IMG/VR virus record: IMGVR_UViG_3300042922_000643
Span: 62,001-126,000 of that record
Source of the DNA: a virus
Length of the DNA: 64,000 bases
Direction: 5' to 3' (one strand)
Part shown: positions 43,801-53,000 of the stretch, piece after piece
Numbering within the stretch: position 1 is the first letter of the stretch
Layout of the letters: each line of letters starts with the position of its first letter
Notes under the pieces: model-generated
What the model saw: the letters and a program-made list of their open reading frames with translations, nothing else
The model's database searches: none
Told to the model about the DNA's origin: nothing
Made by a program: the position numbers and the translations under genes

Positions 43801-46800
43801 GTGGCCAACCATGTAGGTTTTAACGAGGTCTATAGTAACCGTTTTAACTCCTGAGCCTGTTACTGTTACGTATCGCTTAGAGTTATTATGCGCTCCTCTA
43901 AAGATCGCTCCATCAGCATTCTTTCTAAAGTCCCAAGTGAATACGTTTTTTGGATATTTGCCGTCCACGGCTTCAGCCGCACGCTCATCTGTAGGGTCCA
44001 TATCCTGAAGAACCCATGTGCCGTTTGTAGAGATTTGAGCCACAGGTAACTCTCTGCTACGCACGGATTTGTCGGAGCTTGTAAAGCTGTAATGAGGAGC
44101 CTCATATTCTTGGTCTACTCCATCTTCAATCGGAGTAAAGACCCCTGTTGTTAGATTATCCATGACTACAAATTTAGGAACAAACTCTTCTATGATAAAT
44201 TGTGCTGAAAAGTTCTTTGAAGAAGACTCATTCATTGCAATCAGAACTGAACCATTATGGTTTTTATGGTGGGAGTTCAAAATGTATGAATACTTTGCAT
44301 CCACTCGACCTTCGGCTGGGACAACAGCCTGCTGGAATTCTACACGAGAACTCGCAGGATTAGCGAACTTATTATAGTACACTGTATACAGCTCAGGCGG
44401 ACAGATATAAGACTCTCTGTAGGAGTAGCTAACAGCATACACTTTTGTTCCCACGGGAATCGAGGTATCAAATTCGATTTTTGCGCCGTCTTCATAGTAA
44501 ATTTTACTTGGCATATTTGTGTCTTCAAATGTTACACCATTATCTTTACTGAATTGAATGACTGGCGCTGGTTTTTCAACCCACTCATATTGAGGCGTAA
44601 ACACTTTTCTGTTTGTATCAGCGGTAAGTAGCTCTTTAATAATAGGTACTAACACGCCAGTATACACTCTAAACTCTGGAGTCACAGGAGTCATCTGAGT
44701 ATAAGCAGGGTCACTAGGGTCTGCCCAGTCCATTTTCGGGAAGAAGATATGAGAGGAACTACCGATCCCTCTACTCAATTGATCTCTAGCATAAAGGTCT
44801 AGCGTATTACCATTAGAATAATTGACTACGTTATACAAGTCTTGCTGGATTTCCGCTTGCTGTGAATCCTTACCTGCAACAAGCAGTCGCGCATATCCGC
44901 CTTCATTCAGAAACGGTTCATTAACGCGGAACTCAACAAGTGCGTAGTCACGGACATTTTTCTTTTCTGCATCTTCATAGACCCAGTCTGTTCGATTAGG
45001 TGCCCAGTGTTCTGCTCCTTGATACTCTACAGAACCTTCTAGTCCTAAATAAGGGTCTCCGATGTAGTTCCCCTCGGGATAAACAAAGGACAGTGAACCT
45101 GTCCCACCATTATTTACTAAGTAGAGGTATTCCTTGCCGTCCCATCCTACATCTATCGCAAGGCCCATAACGTTCGCACCCGCATCAATGTAACCAACGA
45201 TAGTTTCTGTCGCAATATTAATACGAGCAACTCTATTTTCACCATTAATAGACACAAGGAGTTCGGTTCCTGCGGCATTCACAACCATATCCAAAGGTTT
45301 TAAACCAACCTGTATAAGCTTTCTAGGCTTTGTATCCATCATCACGGTACTCTCATCGAAGACAGCTACAGAATCAGAACCTAGGAGGGTCACGAAAATT
45401 TTACCATTGGCTACCTGTATGAACTCAGGAGAGTCTCCAACTTTAATACGCGCATGAATTTCTCCACCGTAATTAGGAGTATTACGCACAGTTGAATAGT
45501 GAGAGTGACCTCCACCCCCGTCTTCCATTCCGCCTATACTATGATCCATATGCGGAGTGATACGACCAATTGCAATGAGTTCTCCTCTATCATGGTCTGT
45601 AACATACAGCATGCTCTGATCTGTACTTACAGCGATTCCGTGAGGCGACCATTTATCTTCATCCGAAATAGCTGAACCGTATCCGCCATGATTGTGTTCT
45701 CCAGTTGGAGCGGTGGCTTCAGTTGTACTAGCTGCATCCCCACCTACCGCATAGCCTAACCCAAATCGAGTACTGAGTCCTCCGTGATAGTTATCCATCC
45801 CATGAGGGGAGATAGAAATTGACCCTACTGCTTTCCAGTACATAGTAGGGAAATCAGTCATGCTTAGAATCAGAATATCCCCTTGATCTGCTAGAGTAAC
45901 ATATACCAATTTATCATCTGTAAGGACAAAGTCATACGGAGTATTTCCTGTTACTATTTGGTGATGTACATACAGATCGGGAACTCCATCCCCCGTAATA
46001 TCATCTGACACAGGGGGTGCATCAATAACAATGAAAGAATCGGGAGCATTAACATCCGTAGGGTCGGAATTGACGACGAAGAAGTGTTTATGATCCCCAA
46101 GCTTATTTCCTGTATATTTGATGCGTCCTGGACCTTTTCCTAGGTTCAGTGTTTTACCTGTCAAGCTAAAGTTGTTTGGGTCAAGATCTACTTGCACTAA
46201 TGTATCGTTACCTTGAACAGTTACATATGCGTAGCGTCCTACATCGTCTAGCATTGTAGGTGCGCCGAGTGTCTTACCAATTCCGATAAAACTAGGCTTC
46301 TTACCAGGAATCAACAGTTTACCTGCGACGGTATTAGTGGAAAGGTCGATCTTCCAGAGTTCGTGAGCGCCTTCAGTATTCAGACCTGAACCAAGCAATG
46401 CTTCTCCATCTGGGTTCTTTTTTAGGTATCCAAAGCTAGAGGACGCCGTCATAAACATCCCGTTACCAACTAGATTATCTGATTGAATTACCCCGACGTC
46501 AAATCCATCTACACGTAGGTAGCCATCTCCAATAAGAGTTTCCCCCGCCTTACCAAATACAGAGATGATGTTCGCATCGATACCTTGGGCGCTAATATGC
46601 TGAGCAGTAATACTACCTGCCTGGATAATATCACCCGTGATTGCTCCTGCTTGAATGTTGTTTGTGGTAATTGCATTTGCAGCAATCTGAACTGAGGTAA
46701 TCGTTCCTGCTTTGATAGTAGATGCGTCGATAGAACCGATTTTAATACGAGCACTATCGATGTATCCTGAGGTAATAACCGCAGCGTCTAGCCCACCCGT

Positions 46801-49800
46801 GGAGATATTGTCAGTTGTAATTACCCCCGCTTGGATATGCTTAACGGTCAAGGTATCTGTATTGATTACACTAGAATCGAGTTTCCCTGTTTTAATAACT
46901 CCAGCATCTAATCCTGCCGTAGAGATATGAGTAGTCTGGATCGCATTTGCTGCGACTAAGTCAGAAGTGATTGCACCAGCGGCAATGAGATTGGAAGTGA
47001 TAGTACCCGCAAAGATATTCTCTGCCACAATTGAACCGACGGCAATCTTCTCAGCTGTTACAGATCTTGCTGCTAGTGCTTCAGTATCAACAGCTCCAGC
47101 TTTAATATGCACGGTTTCAATGGCATCGGCTGCAATTTTATCAGCCACGACAGCTCCAGCGTGTAATTTATCAGTCTCTATAGCTCCCGCTGCAATCTTA
47201 TCAGCTACAACAGCTCCAGCATCAAGCTTGTCTGTTTCAACCGCACCTGCTGCGATCTTGTCAGCTACTACAGAGCCTGCCTTGATATTTTCAGCTTCTA
47301 CTGCGTCTGCCTTTAATTCTCTAGTTCCGATAACATCAGCAGCAATATTCCCAGCTATAATAGCATCAGCAGCAATCTTGCCAGCAACAACAGCTCCTGC
47401 TTTAATAGTATCAGCCTCTACAGCATTAGCAGCAATCTTATCAGCAGTAATTGCGTCAGCTTCGATATGTACTGCTTGGATAGCACCAGCAAGAATTTTT
47501 TCAGACGTTACTGAGTCAGCAGTAAGTTTTGAAGCGTCGATGCTATCAGCTTTAATATTTCCTGCTTCGAGTACGCCAATCTTTGCGGCATGAATTGTAG
47601 CATGTTCTGTTGATAGATTGATCGCGCTAATAACCGCAGCTTGAATATGATCAGCACCTAATACACCGATGGCAGCCGAGTTAATGATTGCAGCACCTAC
47701 TGTAGCAATACCTGCTTTAAGGTTCACCGCATCTACTACATTTGCTGTCATACGATTAGCATCAATATTTCCAGCCGTGATCTTTTCTGCACTCAGATTA
47801 CCGATTTTTGCTTCTCCGATAACTGCATTTCCTGCATATAGGTTGATAGCATCGATGACGCCAGCTGTGATCTTATCCGCTGTGAGTTCGCCAATCCGAG
47901 CACTATCAATAAGTGCTTGTTCAGTGCTGATATTAATCGCGTGAATAACGATAGCTTCAATACTCCGAGCTTCTAGTTCTCCAATTTTTGCTCCGTTAAT
48001 TTTAGCAGTATCTGCGTTCAAGTTGATCGCGTCGATAACAGCAGCTACGATATGGTTCGCTGTAAGCTCTCCAATAGTGGCCACATTAATTCTCGCGCTA
48101 TTAACATCCATTTGATCGGCATAGATATTAATTGCTGTAACGATATTGGCCCGCATTCTTTCTGCGGAAATATCACTTGCAGAAATATTGATTGCTTCAA
48201 CTACAGTTGCTTTTAACTTTTCAGCCGTAATATTTTCGGAGGAAATATTGATTGCTTCAATAACAGCAGCTTTAATATGGTCCGCAGTTAAGGTGCCAAT
48301 CACAGCGTTACTGATCTGAGCATCACCTGCTTGCATAGTAGCTGCATAAATATTCAGGGCGGACACTACGGAAGCGGAGATACGGTTTGCATCCAATGTT
48401 CCTGTCTTGATATGAGACGCATCGAGATCTCCGATTACAGCACTTTCAATTACAGCTTTGCCGATATTCGCATTGATGGCCTGAATAACATTAGCCTCAA
48501 GGAACTCACTATCAATGCCTCCGTCTCCATCCAGTAAGCCACTGATACGGCTTACACTAAAAGTATATTCAGCGGGAGCATTATTAATAGAAGTAACTAG
48601 ACGGCTCCCATCATAACTTGCGATTTTGATGTCTTCAATAGAGGCATTCATTAATGCAGCACCATCAATAGAGTTTCCGATAAAGCGAATTAGATTCGAT
48701 GGGATACTTGCGCCTTCGACAATAAAACTCTCATTTGACGCATTAACAGTGATTTTCCCGAACACTGTTTCTCTCGAATAAAATGGACTAGCAACTTTAA
48801 TGAGAGGGTTCTTACTATACCAGTTACCCGTAATTGCTGGAGGATAGTACAAGTTAACTTCATTACTCACAGCACCATAGTTTTCATTTGTTACACAAAG
48901 TGCATCCAAGCTAAATAACAAGGCAACTGTGTGTACATATTCAAACAAAGTCGTAGCCTGAGTCGTAGGAAGTGTATCACTAAGGAACGAAGATCCAAAA
49001 ATTTGAATTCCCAAGGAAGTTCTGTATGTATACATCTTTTCCATCTTAGTTTTGATTTCAGATAGTGGAAGGGAATGTTCTCCTATTCTACTATCTATTG
49101 CAAAAGTATCATAGAAATAGATATCTCCTTGCTGAGCCGCAGAGGGGAGCCAGTCAGGATTGTATATAGTGTCCCCAGTTTCAGAGAACAATTCATCTGG
49201 ATTTTCTGCATTCAGTATAGCTACTAGATTCTGTTCGTGAATACTATTCAGGATTTGATTTTGGAGCTCACGAGACACACCATTTTCATATCCAAAATTC
49301 CCACAGTAAATACCTGTAACACCCATAGCTTTCCATTGACCAATCATCGTTTGAATTTCAGCCAAAGTGAGTCCTAAAAATCCTGAGCTTAAGGTTCCAT
49401 AGAACTTTACAGACCGAGCTTCTCTTACTTTTTGAATAAGAGAAATCGTAGTTCCGTGCTTCGAATTGGAAATCATTTGCAAACCTTCAGCCAGAATAAC
49501 ATGGTCATATTTCAGATACTGAGTTACTGCTTCGTCGATATTCAAAGAGCCATTAATTCCGTCAACAACGCCATTATAGAAAAGAACAGGAGGTACTCGT
49601 AGCAGTCGTAATCCTTCAAGCTGGGAAATACGATCTGATACCGAAGTACTTGCTCCTTGTGGATTCAGTCCAAGGACATTCTCAATTGCTGTGATCGAGT
49701 CTTGAAGATCATTTACATCTTCAGCCATGACATAATCACCAAGAGGATCGTTTGCAGAAGTTGCATTTACTTTTGTTTCGAACAGATCAAATTGATTTGG

Positions 49801-49815
49801 GAAATTGCTACTCAC
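40888..49815 (-). CDS. Giant modular tail protein (2975 residues)
   Basis: Starts at GTG with AGGGGGTGA upstream. Order of parts: about 1-75 helical base; about 76-350 a TIM-barrel-like region (VPPVLFYNGVVDGI, KAMGVTGIYCGNFGYENGVS, NLVAILNAENPDELF) resembling spherulin-4/GH114-type hydrolases; 455-1095 a long repeat region of ten-residue units (AITADKIAANAVEADTIKAG); 1100-1570 a YVTN-type beta-propeller (YAYVTVQGNDTLVQVDLDPN, GTELLVSINGENRVARIN). About 1570-2480 holds several carbohydrate-binding-like sandwiches. About 2480-2975 is a fibre shaft with paired HPTGAG-HIPAGGA repeats and a globular end. Probably a central or long side fibre. Confidence 0.85.
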   Translation of the reverse strand: MSSNFPNQFDLFETKVNATSANDPLGDYVMAEDVNDLQDSITAIENVLGLNPQGASTSVSDRISQLEGLRLLRVPPVLFYNGVVDGINGSLNIDEAVTQYLKYDHVILAEGLQMISNSKHGTTISLIQKVREARSVKFYGTLSSGFLGLTLAEIQTMIGQWKAMGVTGIYCGNFGYENGVSRELQNQILNSIHEQNLVAILNAENPDELFSETGDTIYNPDWLPSAAQQGDIYFYDTFAIDSRIGEHSLPLSEIKTKMEKMYTYRTSLGIQIFGSSFLSDTLPTTQATTLFEYVHTVALLFSLDALCVTNENYGAVSNEVNLYYPPAITGNWYSKNPLIKVASPFYSRETVFGKITVNASNESFIVEGASIPSNLIRFIGNSIDGAALMNASIEDIKIASYDGSRLVTSINNAPAEYTFSVSRISGLLDGDGGIDSEFLEANVIQAINANIGKAVIESAVIGDLDASHIKTGTLDANRISASVVSALNIYAATMQAGDAQISNAVIGTLTADHIKAAVIEAINISSENITAEKLKATVVEAINISASDISAERMRANIVTAINIYADQMDVNSARINVATIGELTANHIVAAVIDAINLNADTAKINGAKIGELEARSIEAIVIHAINISTEQALIDSARIGELTADKITAGVIDAINLYAGNAVIGEAKIGNLSAEKITAGNIDANRMTANVVDAVNLKAGIATVGAAIINSAAIGVLGADHIQAAVISAINLSTEHATIHAAKIGVLEAGNIKADSIDASKLTADSVTSEKILAGAIQAVHIEADAITADKIAANAVEADTIKAGAVVAGKIAADAIIAGNIAADVIGTRELKADAVEAENIKAGSVVADKIAAGAVETDKLDAGAVVADKIAAGAIETDKLHAGAVVADKIAADAIETVHIKAGAVDTEALAARSVTAEKIAVGSIVAENIFAGTITSNLIAAGAITSDLVAANAIQTTHISTAGLDAGVIKTGKLDSSVINTDTLTVKHIQAGVITTDNISTGGLDAAVITSGYIDSARIKIGSIDASTIKAGTITSVQIAANAITTNNIQAGAITGDIIQAGSITAQHISAQGIDANIISVFGKAGETLIGDGYLRVDGFDVGVIQSDNLVGNGMFMTASSSFGYLKKNPDGEALLGSGLNTEGAHELWKIDLSTNTVAGKLLIPGKKPSFIGIGKTLGAPTMLDDVGRYAYVTVQGNDTLVQVDLDPNNFSLTGKTLNLGKGPGRIKYTGNKLGDHKHFFVVNSDPTDVNAPDSFIVIDAPPVSDDITGDGVPDLYVHHQIVTGNTPYDFVLTDDKLVYVTLADQGDILILSMTDFPTMYWKAVGSISISPHGMDNYHGGLSTRFGLGYAVGGDAASTTEATAPTGEHNHGGYGSAISDEDKWSPHGIAVSTDQSMLYVTDHDRGELIAIGRITPHMDHSIGGMEDGGGGHSHYSTVRNTPNYGGEIHARIKVGDSPEFIQVANGKIFVTLLGSDSVAVFDESTVMMDTKPRKLIQVGLKPLDMVVNAAGTELLVSINGENRVARINIATETIVGYIDAGANVMGLAIDVGWDGKEYLYLVNNGGTGSLSFVYPEGNYIGDPYLGLEGSVEYQGAEHWAPNRTDWVYEDAEKKNVRDYALVEFRVNEPFLNEGGYARLLVAGKDSQQAEIQQDLYNVVNYSNGNTLDLYARDQLSRGIGSSSHIFFPKMDWADPSDPAYTQMTPVTPEFRVYTGVLVPIIKELLTADTNRKVFTPQYEWVEKPAPVIQFSKDNGVTFEDTNMPSKIYYEDGAKIEFDTSIPVGTKVYAVSYSYRESYICPPELYTVYYNKFANPASSRVEFQQAVVPAEGRVDAKYSYILNSHHKNHNGSVLIAMNESSSKNFSAQFIIEEFVPKFVVMDNLTTGVFTPIEDGVDQEYEAPHYSFTSSDKSVRSRELPVAQISTNGTWVLQDMDPTDERAAEAVDGKYPKNVFTWDFRKNADGAIFRGAHNNSKRYVTVTGSGVKTVTIDLVKTYMVGHCDVWMEWDTKFPLGRTYTYTFWGGVEQRDFVTKTYKNVKIESSEDGVSWFTWLDMPSWNANWFGAHTAIGIEPEVPNGKTNLYASIISKPTRYMRFSTTGWEARDPDTGTVLLDGNGNEIKGDTMDIAHCHAYADWEVEYDYMYPAGSEYEGEQMASNGRSVVTTDIPKAYVSIDIDIEYTSWWYMTYLIGPEFGEALVKMPTVMGGSHSLFYQATYLNKIEHRHTMSMPPGKHRVLIQQNSGKISLDRIRFEDYQYSGRSTVQTLTNTSPSTFTRYKIVADQTRNYIGKGKQSTEGAFDRVYLNPDTQLPDFRVPLKYRFKVRAGLNNPTGSLLPEVERGLIYVTSAIFETGKQSTSWRMSQTSDSFPGSRIEAWNPSFPHKTGIQSFHLANGAVRGPKILPSAIMDYHISPYAKIGEYKLDLNYDTHYHGHFHEDGSFLDNKSILDTVHGWGILDAMKVELPHSGVLERMARADHWHPEYLSVGAGGIITADLTINANLIMGSGFTVDGVDISAHASDTTIHLAPGDRTKLTDIATGAHKVTDPTPGDGVITLTNGAGTTSTITVYTHPTGAGSNHIPAGGASTNVLKWSAAGTAVWSTVGWTEVSDKPTEFTPPIASATVLGGVKIGANISVAADGTISSTATYVHPTGAGYNHIPAGGATGNFLKWSSAGTASWTSVAWGDLTGVPSAFTPTAHNQTVSTITDISTYYARLGAANTLVDTLTLTKAGLGLKIQPSAALTNTVLMQVAKSTGESLFTIDSEGDISVAGNLNVTGTTTYVGSTQVDGDYTISGNLTVQGSTTIGTGDETDIIRVNGELRLLNTLRMMFSFPVYGPGDLPIEVSSTTFDTIIEDYGTFLTGPGRLLEHPSGGERWYVLLVRYNDEPGSTSTLRIVQDGTTTSAVTLTNPTDFDLPNVGKGVGGGARTWTSAPFQSSFTGDTIFQVKRNTAGSAIQIKHIEVIVYDKFTS
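41750..42102. repeat. Imperfect direct repeat in the giant fibre gene
   Basis: Two DNA copies of about 115 bases (about 41753-41866 and 41989-42102) encode HPTGAG-NHIPAGGA-LKWS-AGTA-W. They flank a segment with GGVKIGANISVAADG, itself a standard fibre motif. Confidence 0.7.
46540..48450. repeat. Decapeptide-coding repeat array
   Basis: About 1.9 kb coding for around 60 ten-residue units with consensus xAxxIxAxxI. The upstream half is built of longer units of about 35 residues (IGELTADKITAGVIDAINL). The downstream half is plain decapeptides (AGAVVADKIAAGAIETDKLH). Several units are nearly identical at DNA level (ATCTTATCAGC and GCTCCAGC recur on the plus strand). Confidence 0.85.
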
Positions 49816-49828
49816 GTATTCTCACCCC

Positions 49829-50017
49829 CTATTTCTTTTTAACAACACCATTACGTCCATCAAAAGCCATCCATTTTCTTTTATCTTCATCCCAGTATTG
49901 GATTTCAAAATATTCAATATCTGCACCCTCTAAGTAAGACCAAGACAAGGTCGTTGTGTTTGTTTCCGAGTCGTATTGTTGAGAGATGCCAAGCGGTATA
50001 TTGTTAGGCAAGGACAT
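49829..50017 (-). CDS. Single fibronectin-III-like domain protein
   Basis: 62 residues: PLGISQQYDSETNTTTLSW, then YFEIQYWDEDKRKWMAFDG, the A-B-C strand pattern of a fibronectin III domain with a Lys-rich tail. GGGGAGATAA precedes the ATG. It sits between two giant fibre genes and downstream of a terminator. It may be a small connector or cap, or the remnant of a larger fibre domain. Confidence 0.7.
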   Translation of the reverse strand: MSLPNNIPLGISQQYDSETNTTTLSWSYLEGADIEYFEIQYWDEDKRKWMAFDGRNGVVKKK

Positions 50018-50033
50018 TATTTATCTCCCCTTT

Positions 50034-50064
50034 CAAAAAAAGACTACCCACTTAGAGGTAGTCT
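50034..50064 (-). terminator. Terminator after the 1294-residue tailspike gene
   Basis: Minus strand AGACTACC-N8-GGTAGTCT, a perfect eight-pair stem, followed by TTTTTTT. Confidence 0.93.
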
Positions 50065-50093
50065 AGTCAAGCGATTATTCAATAATGAGGCCT

Positions 50094-53000
50094 TTATGAG
50101 AATTTCTCCACAGTAATGCGAATATTATGAGTTGCTGGGATCGTAATATCCGCGGCGGTACTGTTTCCAATACGAAGCTTTATCTTACCTGCTTCTGTGA
50201 TATAAGGATTCCACATCAACCCCTCAGGCAGATTATACATTACTACCCGAACATCATCATTCAGTGCTGCATTTGCCATGGTCAAATCAATAGTTGTTGT
50301 GGAGTGGGCTGGAATACTTAAGGTGGGAATCGCAGTCGTCAGGTTATAACTCGCTAATAGAGTAGAGAATACACCTGTTGATACTGTTCCGCCACCGATC
50401 TTTACAGAATCTGCTGCAAAAGAGCCAGTAATAATTCCTGTCCATGTCGTGCCCCAATCTATCGACTGCTCTTGTTTGCCGCTCGTTTCCCGATAGATTG
50501 TTCCGCCCACTAGATATTTTGATACCCAGGAGTCTCTCCAGTGTGCATGGCCAAGTGAGGATTTAGACTGCACAAGCATAGGGGCACTTGTCCATGCTAC
50601 GTTATTAAATTTGACATTTGATTCGTACATCGTTGCTCTTTCGTGGATCTCCATCAAACTACCATTTCCTGCGATATCGATAGCTTTTGCTGATTTCCAT
50701 ACGCCTTTGATCCCATTGTTCTCAAAGATAACACGAGATTGTTGTGCGCCCGTCCCCTTCCAAATTGCCAGAGGTGCAGCGGTAAGTCCAGCACCAGAAG
50801 TATCGGTCATTAAGAAGCTGGAGTTTCGTACAGTCATCGAAACCTGACCAAAGGATCTGAATGCGTGCATATGACGGATACCCTCAAAATCGATACCATC
50901 AAAGATGATATTGCTTGATGTGCCTGTCGCGGAAGTGATTAGATCTTTACCTATAATAACTGCGCCAGAATCATCATCATCTGCGGATCGGAATTGTCCA
51001 CCAGAGATTTGTCCACCGAAGAAGTGCCACCCACCGCCATCAGGAGAGATCTGAATACCAGCCGTATTTCCTGTTAGCCAGAAGTTGTAGAAATTCATAT
51101 CACTACCACTAGATACTCCCGCTCTAAGATTCAAACCAATAGCACCAAGCTGGGCCCTACAGTTGTAATAAACAGTACCGTAGCAGTTATCAATCATGTC
51201 GAAAGCGATAGGTATTCTTTTAACTGTTACACTGTGGACTTCAAACTGACGCATACCTCTTAGAAGTAAGCCCCTATTGGTACCCGTAGCATTACTTGTC
51301 GGTCCTTCGATAAAAATGTCTTTGATGTACCCTGAAGGAGCTACTCCTGATCCACCACCAGAAGTTCCATTCTGGATCGTAAGAACATCATAAGCAGTTG
51401 AACTTGTAGGAAGAATGCGTGTGGAAGTTCCTCCAGCTCCATAGATCATAATGTTCTCATCTGTAGCAGTACCTGTATATTTGGAAGTATCTGCAACAAG
51501 GCCTGCTGAAATCTTATAGTTACCCGCAGGGATGTAAAGAGGAATACGTAACTCTGCCATTTTGTTCAGTGCAGCTTGCAGGGTTACCGTATCGTCAGTC
51601 GTGTTGTCTCCCTTTACATTGAAATCTAAAACGGCATTAATGTATCCTCTATCAGTATAGGTCATAATAGCGGCACCGCCGCCTGCTGCAATGAAATCAG
51701 CAACTTGAGTAACTGTAATCGATTTAGTCGTAGGTAATAGCTGACTCCAGCCTCTACTGGTTTGCCCTATAATCCCGTCGTAATCACCCATCATAGACAG
51801 GTAATAAGTTGAGCCTAGAATGTCACCTTCAAGCTTGTAGTAGTTGGTACACCCATCATAGCTCGGATTTGTAATCATAAACGTACTATTCCCAGCAGAT
51901 AGATCAACAGCTACTGTATAGTTGAAGAATTTAGGTAGACTCAGCTCAAACCCAACTACACGATTCAGTTTAATCGCCATAGGTTGTTTCGTACTTTCCC
52001 AATGTTTAAAGCTACAGTTTCTGAACGAAATACCTGTAGGTGCTGTTCCTTCAAGGTCACCAATCTCTAGCGGTATTCCGCCATTGCCTTCGATATTGAC
52101 TGTATCAAAAGTAACTGTGCGTGTCTGTCCGCCAACGATCTTGACACCTCCAAGTGCATTACGTTCAATTGCACCGCCTACAAAGTTAAATACGTCAGGT
52201 GTATTTAAGTAAATGCCAAGGCCAGCGTTATCCTTGATGATACAGTTGTAGTGATTCGAAGGAGTTGCGGATACCACAAAGTAAGGTAATTCCCAGCCGT
52301 TGAAATTATACTCAACTTTGACATTCTCAAAGTGTGTGTACCAACTACAACGTTCACTGACTCCAAGATAGTGATTACGGATATCAACATTAACTATAGC
52401 TACTGTATGACAGAGGAATAGCTCCAGCGCAATCCTAGTGAAAGGTAGTGCCGTTAGCGATCCCGCATATGCAGAAGTCAGAGTTAAGTTGTTTAATCCC
52501 CAAGTATCAATGTATTCATTGCGAACGTCGGTATATGTATTCCCTTCACCGATAGCTTTAATTGAAGGCCACACAGACTCGTAAGAGACAAGCTTTGTGC
52601 CTGAACGATCTACGCCTCCTAGAGTAACACCATCTTTGAGCCAGATTCTGCCGAAACGATACGTTCCTTCATGGAGCGGGATTCTGCCGCCGCCTTGCTC
52701 AAAAGCATAGTCGATAGCGGCTTGAAGACCTACTGTTTCGTCATGACGAACTACAGCGGTGGAAACAGTAATAGTAGCAGCATCCTCTAGAGTAACGACC
52801 TTCGTTGTAGTATCGATTGCGATGATCTTGGATACAAGTTCTCCAACGCCACTTTTCATTGTCTTAATATCAAGTACGACCCCTGTTAGACCTGGGTCAT
52901 AAGTAAGAGCTGTCTGCGCTCCTGGAGTACTACACTCATATGCCATTACAGTATCGGAAGCGGAATACTTAGTCCAGCCTGTGAGATTAGCTCCTCCATT

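Noticed and set aside
46967-47593. 208-residue plus-strand open frame
   Set aside because: It is the complement of the decapeptide repeat array of the giant fibre; its Ala/Ser-rich composition follows from the repeat and there is no ribosome site or independent motif.
46540-48450. Possible CRISPR array
   Set aside because: The repeats are in-frame coding units without spacers of uniform unique sequence and with no cas genes.
50065-50093. Fifth copy of the late-promoter element
   Set aside because: TTATTGA is present on the minus strand but the GGTTACAA half is not found at the required distance.
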